NCBI GenBank assembly: GCA_033064195.1
Contig: JARBJD010000178.1
Coordinates: forward strand, 1 to 64,000
Source: Blattamonas nauphoetae
Lineage: Eukaryota > Preaxostyla > Oxymonadida
Length of the DNA stretch: 64,000 nt
Reading direction: 5' to 3'
Shown: positions 55,089-64,000 of the stretch, piece by piece
Position numbering within the stretch: position 1 is the first letter of the stretch
How the letters are laid out: each line of letters starts with the position of its first letter
Notes under the pieces: model-generated
The model's database searches: none
The model's input: only the letters and a program-made list of their open reading frames with translations
What the model was told of the DNA's origin: nothing
Made by a program: the position numbers and the translations under genes

Positions 55089-58000
55089 TCATCACTGTTC
55101 CTAACAAACTTCTCCTCCATTTTTTGTTCCAGTTCCAACCGAGTTTCGTCTTCATCGTTCATCTCTTGATTTGCATTTCGTTGGTTTGTTTCAGCATTCG
55201 TCTGTTTTCGACGGTGTTGGCAGACTAACACAACGATCACGATGAGAATGAGGAGACAGACGAGAGAGACGAGGAGAGGAATCCACCATTTCATGTTCTC
55301 CTTCACTGATTGTGCTGCTCGATCCACTGAATTCTTCTGAATCACAAACGATGTCGTCGTCTCGTTCTGTCCAAACACAACACGACCACGCCATTCCAGA
55401 CTCTTGTCGAATCCTGACATTGACGCCACAGACAAACTCATTTCGATTTGAGTCTCGTTGAACGATTTCGATGAGTCGACAGAAAGTCCAATCCGAACCA
55501 TCTTTCCCTCACTCCCATCTTTCTTCTTCTCAAACACTTCCAGATACAGTGAGCACGGAATCAGTGTCGTTCCTTTCATCGTCATTTCGAATGCTTGTGA
55601 GGTTTTGTTCAGCGTGCTCGTCGACGATGAAGAGAGTGTTGGGATGAAGAAAGGCGAGTTTGATATCTCCTCTTTCGCGGTGAGTGAACAGTCATTTTGA
55701 GAGATCCACGCTGATGGCGTCTCATTTCCATCTCCTCCACTCAGACTCCCAATCTCAATTTCTCCTCCTTCAGAGCATCGAATGTTGTGGCGAAGAGATG
55801 GGAAAGACGAGGAGTGAGGATTGTTCGAGTCAAACGAAGATGTGCAGATTATCAGCTTTCCTCCTTCCATGTTGATCGCTCCTTGTGATTGATGTCTCAA
55901 ATGAGTTGAAGTGATGTTGGTTGTGGCATGTTGAAGAACAAGCCCTCCTCCACTCCACATACACAATGAAGTGTCGGAATTGGAGGGTGAGGTGGATGTC
56001 GATGTGAGTGAACATGTCTCCATCGTCAAGTGTCCTCCAACCATTCGAATGAAGATCAGCGAAGGCGAGTCGGACAGAACAACATCAACTTGATGAATCC
56101 AAAGCCGACCTCCAACAACTTCAACCATTCCCTCTACTTCCATTTCTGAAGACAACGACGAAGAAGAAGCAGACACAAACAGTTCCGGTTTCGTCGACGG
56201 TCCTGATGAGATCACAACTTCATGATCAGATTCCATTCGCACTTGCGAGTTCTGCGTCGTGTTGTGTATGATCGACATCGACAACGATGAAATCCCAATC
56301 CCTTCCACAATCTTCCATCCATCCTCAATCCAACTGCACGGTCGCTTTCGATCCCCACACAACAACGTCGAATCTGATGTCGACCCACAATCCACGAAAA
56401 TAACAACATTATCAGGAAGAGAGCCTGTCGTGTTTGAGATTGCAGGATCGAACAAGGTCTTGCCATCTTCTGGATCTGTCGCTTCAATCGATGTGATTGT
56501 GTATTTCGTGTTGTGTTGGAGAGTCGTCGGCCATCCAATCAGCAGTTCTGTGGATTGTGCTTCGGTTTCTGAGGTGATCGTGGCGATGAAGGAGAGCGAG
56601 TCGTTCAGAGTCACATTCAGCGATTCTCCAACAATCAGATCTGTTCCACTCAGAATCACAAAACAGCCAGTGTGCAGAGTGTTCGAGAAGACGAACTCCA
56701 TCTGTGTGATCATCGGAGGGAATGGAACAACAATCTTGATTCCATCTTCCACATGAAATCCACTCGATTCTGTCCAGCTTCCTTTCAGCGTGTATTCTTC
56801 TCCGTATTTCAGTTGATCCGCTGTTTCTTCTCTTCCAACTGCGAACTCAGCTGTGCAGTGTGTGTCGCTTTTAACAACCATTGTCGACAATGATTCCCAA
56901 TTTGAGGTTCCATTCGTCAGACTCACGTTTCCTGTTCGAGAGAGCAGAACACGCCCTTCAAGTGATACAATCATCGTTGTCAGAGCTTTGTTGAGAACTC
57001 TTGTTTCCATTCTCACAATGCGAGCTGGTTCAATCGGTGTCTGGATTCGTGTTGTGCTGTCTTCAAAATGGATTGGCGTTGACTCTTTTGTGAAGCTCAC
57101 CACTCTGAATTCAGTGTCGTATTCCAGCTGTCCCTTCTTCTTTTCTGGTTCAGTCTCAAATGGATACAGTTGAGCACAATGGAGCGTGAGTTGTCCAGAT
57201 GGATTTGTTTCGAGAGTGATCACTTTCTGATGAGGTGTCGTCGCATCTGAGTGCACAGATTCCAATGTCAGTGAGAAGGTGGCTTCGCTTGGAAGAGCAA
57301 CCGAATCGAACGAGAATTCCAAAAAGTCCAGTCCAACTGTGCAAGCACCCACGCTGATGGAGAGGAGACGAGGAGGGACATGAATAGTCGTGAAGACCAA
57401 TCCACTTTCAAAGAAAACTGGCTTTGTTTCTTGTGTCACACCAACCACTTCGTATCGCGAGTTGTACGGCAAATCGATGGTTGCTGGATCTGAGGAGTCG
57501 AACAGAACAGCTGTCAATGTTCCACTTCCATCCCCATCGAACGATGCCAACAGAGTGACGTTGTCAGACAAACTCGAGTTCACAGAGAGAGTCAGATTGT
57601 AGTTCCCTTCCATCCCAATCCCCGAAAGAGAGATCATCGCATTCTTCTCGTCGGATGAATATTGAAGAGAATCATCGAGAGATGTTAGACGAGATGGTTC
57701 AGTCGGTACAGAGAATGTCACATCCGCATCCACAACCGAAATCGATCCATCAACTTCGAAGCGAGTGATCTGATATTTCGTTCCGAACGAGAGCAGAGGG
57801 TTGGCTGTCCCGATGATCACCACAGAGAGCGAATGCGTCTTCGATGAAGACTCACCAGAGAGCGTTCCAGACAGCTCAATCTCATCACCAACCAATGTCG
57901 ATCCTTCCATCTTCCGAACTCCAACACTGAACGTCTTCCCTCCGCCCAACTTCACTCCCGTCAGTGTCACCATTGCTGATTTCTGTTGGTCTTCTCCCAG

Positions 58001-58182
58001 CGAGCATCTAGCATTTGTGATCCGAATCGGTTCAGGCGGTGTGGAGAAAGCAGGAGCAGACACAATTGCCACAACTGATGAACTTTTCATTTCAGCAACT
58101 GCATATTCTGTTCCATATTTCAGAGTGTCTGTCTTGCCGTACACTTCAACGAGAACGAACCCAGCTGAAATCTCAGAGGATG
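54896..58182 (-). CDS. Receptor-like gene: six beta-sandwich repeats, beta-helix, membrane span
   Basis: About 1,090 codons without a stop. Six units of about 100 residues recur with the closing pattern GTEY.V..F......F....F.TP.EP.RI (LKYGTEYAVAEMKS; LSFGTKYQITRFEV; LPYNSRYEVVGVTQ; LEYDTEFRVVSFTK; LKYGEEYTLKGSWT; LQHNTKYTITSIEA). They resemble IPT or fibronectin-III-like sandwiches. From about residue 600 a Cys-led beta-helix follows (VDCGSTSDSTLLCGDRKRPC; LTMETCSLTSTSTSPS). A single span WWIPLLVSLVCLLILIVIVV with a basic stop-transfer (QHRRKQ) sits near 55220-55290; then a Glu/Asn-rich tail. Topology: outside N-terminus, short cytoplasmic end. Confidence 0.75.
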
Positions 58183-58668
58183 CAGTCATGGACAAAAGTT
58201 CTCGGTTTTCCTGTCCAGAAACACTGAGCGGTGAAATTTGGTTTTTATGTTGTCAGACACTTCATCATCAAAAAAAACCATTGTGGCGAGAAAATCAGAG
58301 CGAGCAGTTGTTTCATGATGGAGATACGGAAGAATGAAGGGTCTGAAAAAAAGTGACAAAAATATGTGCTCAACCACAATCGACAATTTTTCACACAGTG
58401 AGAGGTGGTGATGAGATGAGATCATTGATACCGAAATTAGCGAGATCCTCAGCCTCCTCCGCAAGAAAAAGAAAACATTCGTAAAAAAACGTCTACAGTG
58501 GAATGGTTCGTATTTCTCACCCACGAACTGTAGACCAGTCTACTAACCTCGATGCGTGTCGATGTTATGTCACCTCCACACATGTGTCGTTTCAGCATCG
58601 AACTCCTTTCCCAAATCGTCAGACCAGAGTTTGTCATTTTTCCTGCCGATCACTTTTGTCCATGACTG
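58183..58668. mobile_element. CAGTCATGG-ended element, 486 bp
   Basis: Both ends read CAGTCATGGACAAAAGT (the right one as complement), with further match CTCGG/ATCGG. ATG at 58180-58182 and 58669-58671 is a 3-bp target duplication. Its removal rejoins the receptor gene in frame. Contains the second copy of the 75-bp repeat (58518-58592). No ORF of note. Confidence 0.8.
58518..58592 (-). repeat. Conserved 75-bp repeat, copy 2
   Basis: Partner of 54219-54292, inside the 486-bp element. The GTAGAC/GTCTAC hairpin is kept. Most substitutions would change amino acids in the only shared open frame, which argues against coding. Confidence 0.7.
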
Positions 58669-59626
58669 ATGTCATGGTGAGAGATACGCTTTCAATTGGC
58701 AACTGAACGGTTTCCAGGGTGAGAGTGAGATCTTCTGAAGGCATTCGTTCTGTCGAGAGAGTCAGATTCAGAATGTTTGGACTGGATGACGAGAACACAC
58801 ACGAAAGTGATGAAAGAGTCGGGCCTAGTGGAGTTTTGAATGCTGTTGATGGGAACAGGATATGCTCGTCATCTTTCCCACTTTCAGTTCGCATCACCGA
58901 TTTGATCGTGTATTCCGTGTTGTATTCCACCTCTCCACTTCTTCCAATCTTCACTGTTGATGTTCCAGCACTTGGAGAGCTGAACGAAACTGCGAAGGAA
59001 TGACCTGATGTCAATGTCACTGTGAATGTCGAGCCAGATGGCAGATTCATCCCAGAAACAGAAAGTACGAAAGTGGACGAACTCACCTCCGTTTCAGGAG
59101 TCAGAGTGGTGATCCGAGGAGGATGAGGCACTTCAATGAACAGACCAGAGTTCACAGCAAATGACGACGAACCAGATCCAATTGACAACAATTCGTATTT
59201 CCCTCCAAACACAACATCCGTGCTCGACTCACTTTCCCCAATCGAAAAGTTCACAAAACACTTTGTCGATGTCACGTTGAACAACCCTCCACTCGACGCG
59301 ATCTGTTTTGATGTTCCTTTCAAAACAACAGGCAGTCCTGTGGTCGTCAGCTTCGTTCCAGTCAGCTCAACAATCACCACGTTTTTCTTTCCATTCAGTC
59401 CACAGTCAACTGATGTGATGCGAGGTGGTTCAACTGGTGTTGTGAATGACACCGAGTCCGCAAGCAGGATGTCTTGCTCCGGTTGACTTCCTTCTGGACG
59501 CCACCTCACTTTCGTCACTTTGTATTCTGTCGACCATTCCAGTCTTCCTTTTGCTGTCGATGGATGAAGAGGGGGTGTTCCGATCAGAGTGGTTGAGTCT
59601 GAGTGAGTGAGTGTGATGTTCATTTG
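58669..59626 (-). CDS. Receptor-like gene: three beta-sandwich repeats
   Basis: Frame of about 320 codons with three further repeat units: LEWSTEYKVTKVRW...VEPPRITSV, FGGKYELLSIGSGSS...HPPRITTL and VEYNTEYTIKSVMRT. These precede the six units on the other side of the 486-bp element and share their spacing. As a separate ORF it has no signal peptide or membrane span and is read as an internal piece of the receptor gene. Confidence 0.75.
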
Positions 59627-60220
59627 CAGGGGTTAGGCATTGTGCCCACGGTGCCCAGCTTTTTTGTGCTCAGGATGTAGCGGCTGTTCAAATTCCTTTT
59701 TCTTGCATTCTGAATCTTTTATAGTGTCCACATTTCCTGTGGATTTTCGAGCAAAACGGTAAAATCTCATTTCTTGCGAAAATAGATCGCACTGTTTTTC
59801 TAGTCACATTTTGAACACATTTAGCCCGAATTGAATGATAAAGAATTAAAAAAGGAGTCAATTATGTCGAAAATGAACGAGGTGACGAATATTCATGGTG
59901 TTTTATGTGATGATTATTAATCTCAGTGACACACATTTTTTTTCGTGGGGCAGATCCAGCCAAAATCATCCACACCTCTCCTCAGTGACTTTTCATTTTA
60001 ACAACCAGTATTTAACGATGAAATGAACCATCTTTCAAGAAGTGGAAAAAAACAAAAAAAATCTTCAAAAGGGGAATTGAACCCCTTTTGCTTGAACAAT
60101 CGCTGAAATCAGTCGAAATCGTGGCGCTTATTTTGGCGCCGGTGCTCAGCCCCCCGGACGACAAGCTGAGCACCGATGTGCTCAGCTTGTCGCCATTGTG
60201 CCCAGCTCACCTAATGCCTG
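59627..60220. mobile_element. hAT-like MITE, 594 bp
   Basis: Exact 8-bp duplication TTCATTTG (59619-59626 and 60221-60228). Ends CAGGGGTTAGG at left and CAGGCATTAGG as complement at right, followed on both sides by GTGCCCA/GGGCAC words and GTGCTCAGC motifs (GCTGAGCACCGGCGCC-type inverted repeats near 60140-60200). CAGG start and 8-bp duplication indicate hAT. Non-coding. Confidence 0.9.
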
Positions 60221-60905
60221 TTCATTTGCTTCCCTCCATTCTCAACCAGCATCCAATAACTCCCTTTTTTCAAGTTTGCCCCACTCACAACAATCTCTGT
60301 CGTGTTCCAATCTTTCAATGTTGAAGATGCTTCGAAAACGAACGGTCCGATGGAAACGATGATTTGATATCCTGTCACTGCTGCAGATCGGAAGACATAG
60401 TCAGCACGAGGCAAAACTCCATTCGGTCCAGACGAAACGACAACTTTTCCCAAGTTGGACGATGTTGGGAAGTTTCCGAACACGACATTGACGACTCGAG
60501 GAACATTCGACCCATCCAGCAGCACATTCATCGTTCCGATGATTGATTCAGCTAAAGCTACTCTCACTGTCGCCTCTTCTCCATCGAATGAAATATGTAG
60601 TGATTTGAGTGTGACGTTTGTTGTCGGATCGATTTGTGGAACGAGGGTGCTGTCTGCATTGTTGTCAGGATAGACACAAACATTTGGTTCGCCTGATGTG
60701 GAGTCGCAACACATGATCATATCAGACGTGAACTGCGTTGAAGCCAGACTGTCGACATAGACATCTTTGCCGTTCGGTTCTTCCGTTGAGGAGCATCCCC
60801 GGAATCGAAGGAAGTAGAGAGTCATATAAGTCATTCTGGAGATGGTGATTCCGCCAGCACGATAATTCGCAGAGCTGTCAATGAAAGCACTGTTTGCGAT
60901 TGTGA
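60221..60905 (-). CDS. Receptor-like gene: beta-helix end and first sandwich repeat
   Basis: Reads ITIANSAFIDSSANYRAGGI, FRGCSSTEEPNGKDVYVDS, CVYPDNNADSTLVPQID, then VRVALAESIIGTMNVLLDG and IVVSGANLKKGSYWMLVENG. It connects the N-terminal beta-helix to the repeat region. Interrupted upstream by the 790-bp element and downstream by the hAT-like MITE. Confidence 0.7.
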
Positions 60906-61695
60906 TAGTGGTGTTAGAAACCCGCTCTGGTCCATAAACCCGCAACCAGCGTGATAAATCCGCCACTTCATTTTTGATTGATCATTCATTTCTAATTGTC
61001 TCAACTGAGAGTCTTGAGAAGTTTTCTGGAAAAAGTGAAGAAGAAAAACACGTCTGTGAAATGCGACATTGAAATCAATGGGTCAAGATTCAAACCGAAA
61101 TCGATGTTTCACTAGCCAGGACTCGAGATATGACAGTCAACCAAAGAACTTGTTTCAATACACAATTCCAACGCTTCATCAATTTCACTCGACCATACTT
61201 CTTGAGATTCTGTCGTTCTCAACTTTATCATCATTTGTTCAGTTAGATGTCTTGCAATCTGTAAAACTCACACAAGAGAAGCTCTGATATTCAGAACATC
61301 CGGAGGAGGAAATAAAAACAAGGATCAAACTGACACTGACATCAGGAGGGCAAGATTGCAATGGTTCAGTTTCTTCTCTTCCGATCTTCCTTTGAATCAA
61401 AGTTTCATGAAGTCAAACCACCGATCCAACGTTCATTTGACGTTCACAACAACCGATTCAACAAGAAAATACAAACGAGGAGGGATATGATGACAATGCC
61501 GAGTCTCGAGAAAGATCAGTTTCAATTGCGTCACTTCACGATTTTTTTCGATAGATTTTTTCAAAAATGTGAGAAAAATAGAGGATAATGTGAATAAATG
61601 ATGAAAGAGTGAGAGTATGATGAAGATCGTTCGGTTGCGGTTTTTTGGACACCGGTTGCGGGTTTCTGAACGCGGGCGGGTTTCTAACACCACTA
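60906..61695. mobile_element. TGA-target element, longer relative, 790 bp
   Basis: TGA at 60903-60905 and 61696-61698. Ends TAGTGGTGTTAGAAACCCGC on both sides (right as complement), with repeated AAACCCGC words just inside (CATAAACCCGCAACC; CAGAAACCCGCAACC). Same target triplet, same TAGT start and same AAACCCG style as the 475/476-bp MITEs, but a different interior. Non-coding. Confidence 0.9.
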
Positions 61696-62066
61696 TGATC
61701 GCATGCGAACTGACTTTCATTGCTCCATCGTTTACTGCTGTTGATCGTTCGAAAAAGCAATCGTCCATCGTCATCGTGGATACACCATTGGCTTCGATAC
61801 TTCCCCCACATGTTCCTGTGTACTCCCCGATGAGCGTTGAACACTCCGTGAATGATGAGGCAGAGATTGTGAATGGATAATTTGAGTACACCGCACTCTG
61901 AAAATGGATTGCTCCCCCGTGATTGTAAGGCACTGTGCAGGTGCATTTGTGGAAGAAGCAAGTCCTAACGATGAGAGCGGAATATGTCTGATGGAGGACG
62001 ATCGCTGCTCCACCCCAACCAGAATTATCCTCGACTGTCATCTCGTTGAATGTGCAGAGAGTGACG
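61696..62066 (-). CDS. Receptor-like gene: beta-helix segment
   Basis: Frame with VTLCTFNEMTVEDNSGWGGA, YSALIVRTCFFHKCTCTVP, GGAIHFQSAVYSNYPFTI and TCGGSIEANGVSTMTMDDC. The GGAI/GGSI and F..C patterns are those of Pmp-like beta-helices. It lies between the 790-bp and 1.1-kb elements. Confidence 0.7.
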
Positions 62067-63183
62067 GTGACAGATGTGCGGATCCACGTTGACTACACAC
62101 TTTCGAATTTTTTGAAACAAATCAGAGAATAAAACCGAATAAGAAGTGAGATTCCACGACGCATCTTAATTTCTCTTCTAACAAGCTCTATAGTGATGAA
62201 CGGTCGGAACTTTCTTCTGTCATCATTATCTTCGAACATGTGAGGTTTCGGTTTGGTTGAACTGGAAAATAACAGACAGTGAATGTTTTGACGCTGAAAC
62301 TGGAGCTTGAAGGACAAACAACCAAAACACGGTAATATCCGACAATGTGATCAGATTGCTGAAATTGACTTCCCAATGTCTCGTGTGTCATTCAAAATAA
62401 TCTTATTCGACTTTGTTCTTGTTTTTAGTGATAGAACATCATGAGTTTATTCTCGCAAAGGATATGGTCGACTTCAAAAGTTGGTTCGAAGCAAGCACGG
62501 GAACTGAATGGTGACTGACTAGTATCAAGTCTGAAAATGTTGATAAAAAAGGGATCAAACACGATGAAGTTGGATTGTTATGTCTGGTGTCGTCTAATTA
62601 CGAATCGCCGTGAGGTGTCTATTGGAGTCTGTTTCTCCTGTGATTGACCCAGAAGAGCATCTGTTGGGAGATGATTCCTGAAAACAGCAAAGTTTTGTGT
62701 GATTTTTTGATTGATCATGTTCGTTGAATGAAATTGAACATTGAAATCGCCTGCTTTTGACAGGATTGGTTTGAGGAGTGTATTGTCCGGAAAATGGGTG
62801 AAATAAGTTGTCAACACTGAATATGTGGTGTTTGGTCTGATCATCCCTTCTATTATTGGAGATCAGGAAAAATACGGACTTCATTTTCTTCTGATCTAAA
62901 AATACCACGAGAGAGCTGAATTTGTGAGATATTTTGATGAAAGAGGTCACATACTCGGATATTTATAAGTGGAATTCGGTCTTTCTGTGATGGACAAGGT
63001 CTCAAAAGATGACGCTGTCGATTCGATTATTCTGAAATGGGCGAGCGAAATGTCAGAATCAAGGAATGAAATGGCAAAAGAAAGGGATGAGAAGTGATCT
63101 GCTCTTCCTTGTAGTGGTCACGACTCAATCTGGTGCGTTTTTGAAGATAGTGCGAAGTCATCGTGGATTCGCACAGATGTCAC
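62067..63183. mobile_element. GTGACA-ended element, 1.1 kb
   Basis: Left GTGACAGATGTGCGGATCCA, and right as complement GTGACATCTGTGCGAATCCA, followed by CG.TGACT.C.CAC on both sides: about 36 bp of imperfect terminal inverted repeat. It separates two beta-helix pieces of the receptor gene. A target duplication is not clear; sharing of GTGAC with the host may hide it. No gene recognised inside. Confidence 0.6.
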
Positions 63184-63945
63184 AATCGAGATTACATTGT
63201 CCAGACGTGCAGGAGTCGAGGTGTTTGTTCGGTTTTCGACTGAGAATTCTAATACAATGTTTCGTTCGCGGATGCACGATGAGAATGAGGTGTTTAAGCA
63301 CATCACATTCCCTCCCAAGTTCGCTGACATCATTCCTGTCCCGCTGTCGTGGTTGGTGCTATGCGACACTGAACTCCCAACAAGTCGCTGGTTCACTTCA
63401 CTTCCGAACAGCGGATTGTTTGGCGAGAGGGGAGATGACGATGAGACATTCACAAGAGTGCTCGAGAGCAGATCAGTTTCCATTCGAAGAGCACAACCAG
63501 AGGCTCCCAAACTGCATCCCTGTTCACTCACCCCAAACGAGAACAGAGGGCCAGTTCCAAAAATCAGATCCTTCGATTCCAAATTGAGGCCTGTTCTAAT
63601 CACTGAAATCCCTTCCATTTCAGCACCAACCAAATCAGACAAGTCCGCTGATCCAGACGAGACGAGTCGTGCGTGTCCATCCCCCACACCAACAAACGGC
63701 ACAATCCAGTCCGATCTTGAGTGATGTGTCACGTCACACAGCATCACTGTCGATCCCATGCATCTCTCCCCATTTTCAGATCCCATGATCACGAACGGGC
63801 AGATATCGCTGCTCGATGTGATCGAGCTGCACGAAAACCGCACAAAAGAGCCAGCCAAAGAGCAGATTGATTTCGAGTCCGAATTCACCAGCGCATGCAC
63901 TCCTTCAACACAAAACGTGCTGTTCCGAACATTAAACATGAACAT
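63184..63945 (-). CDS. Receptor-like gene: N-terminal beta-helix segment
   Basis: Frame with VRNSTFCVEGVHALVNSDS, RCMGSTVMLCDVTHHSRSDW, ALRMETDLLSSTLVNVSSSS and the family signature GGNVMCLNTSFSSCIRERN. No signal peptide is visible within the window; the frame continues towards the right edge, so the true start is probably beyond 64000 or in an upstream exon. Confidence 0.65.
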
Positions 63946-64000
63946 TGTGACTGTTGTTTCATGATCACTCGATTGTGGAGATCTGGGTGACGTTCTTGTT

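Larger units (their letters stand above)
54294..63945 (-). pseudogene. Very long receptor-like gene interrupted by four transposable elements
   Basis: Host pieces in gene order: 63945-63184 (beta-helix), 62066-61696, 60905-60221, 59626-58669, and 58182 to about 54795. Removing the elements at 60906-61695, 59627-60220 and 58183-58668 with one duplicate each restores the frame exactly at HA-ITIANSAF, KQMN-ITLTHS and LTMTS-SEISAG. The predicted product is a secreted N-terminal beta-helix, about nine beta-sandwich repeats, a second beta-helix, one membrane span, a cytoplasmic tail and a remnant kinase end. The N-terminus lies beyond the window or just at its edge. As it stands the gene cannot make this product unless the elements are removed. 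Confidence 0.7.

Noticed and set aside
58183-63183. The four elements in the receptor gene as spliced introner-type introns
   Set aside because: None of the element ends gives GT at the gene-strand left border and AG at the right border; TAGT, CAGG, CAGTC and GTGACA ends do not match spliceosomal sites.
1-64000. CRISPR array or bacterial operon features
   Set aside because: The only regular repeat has no unique spacers, and all genes with domains are eukaryotic and intron-split.

Overview
This is a eukaryotic window, most likely from a free-living or gut-associated protist. There are no operons or Shine-Dalgarno sites. Genes are split by very short GT-AG introns: 28, 29 and 35 nt in the kinase at 9.2-10.5 kb, and 31-35 nt plus one of 73 nt in the gene at 42.5-45.9 kb. 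Gene content is a tubulin-type cytosolic carboxypeptidase, an eIF4G-like factor, an AAAP transporter, a protein kinase, and several expanded families: beta-helix surface proteins, receptor-like proteins with a kinase tail, coiled-coil/SPRY-like proteins and large helical-repeat proteins of unknown function. This mix resembles, from memory, oxymonad (Preaxostyla) genomes such as Blattamonas. That assignment is inference. The standard genetic code fits all long ORFs.

Layout. 0.58-5.78 kb is a C-rich minisatellite with units of about 30 bp. 6.4-11.1 kb holds a beta-helix fragment, an AAAP transporter (5 exons), a divergently transcribed protein kinase (4 exons) and a SPRY-like gene fragment. 11.3-15.7 kb has two members of a helical-repeat family (type A), one split by a hAT-like element. 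15.7-20.7 kb carries a CCP/AGBL carboxypeptidase and a coiled-coil/SPRY-like gene. 20.76-25.45 kb is a transposon cluster: an element with a DDE transposase, and a hAT-like element nested in a CAGGG-ended element. 25.7-28 kb has two beta-helix genes. 28-31.6 kb is an eIF4G-like gene. 32-45.9 kb contains two tandem copies of a second helical-repeat family (type B), each preceded by the 3' part of the eIF4G-like gene. The first copy is broken by two insertions; the second looks whole. 45.9-50.6 kb is a DIRS-type tyrosine-recombinase retrotransposon that looks whole. 50.6-52.1 kb is a third, 5'-truncated type B copy, and 52.4-54.0 kb is a type A gene split by a MITE. 54.3-64 kb is one very long minus-strand receptor-like gene (beta-helix, about nine beta-sandwich repeats, second beta-helix, membrane span, remnant kinase tail) interrupted by four different terminal-inverted-repeat elements.

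The main theme is gene-family expansion followed by breakage through DNA transposons. At least nine insertions of plain DNA elements can be delimited by inverted ends. In seven of them target-site duplications are visible: three with TGA/TCA, one with ATG and three with 8 bp (hAT-like). At most of the coding sites, removing the element with one copy of its target duplication restores the host reading frame. Two hAT-like elements appear to carry pieces of host-type genes.
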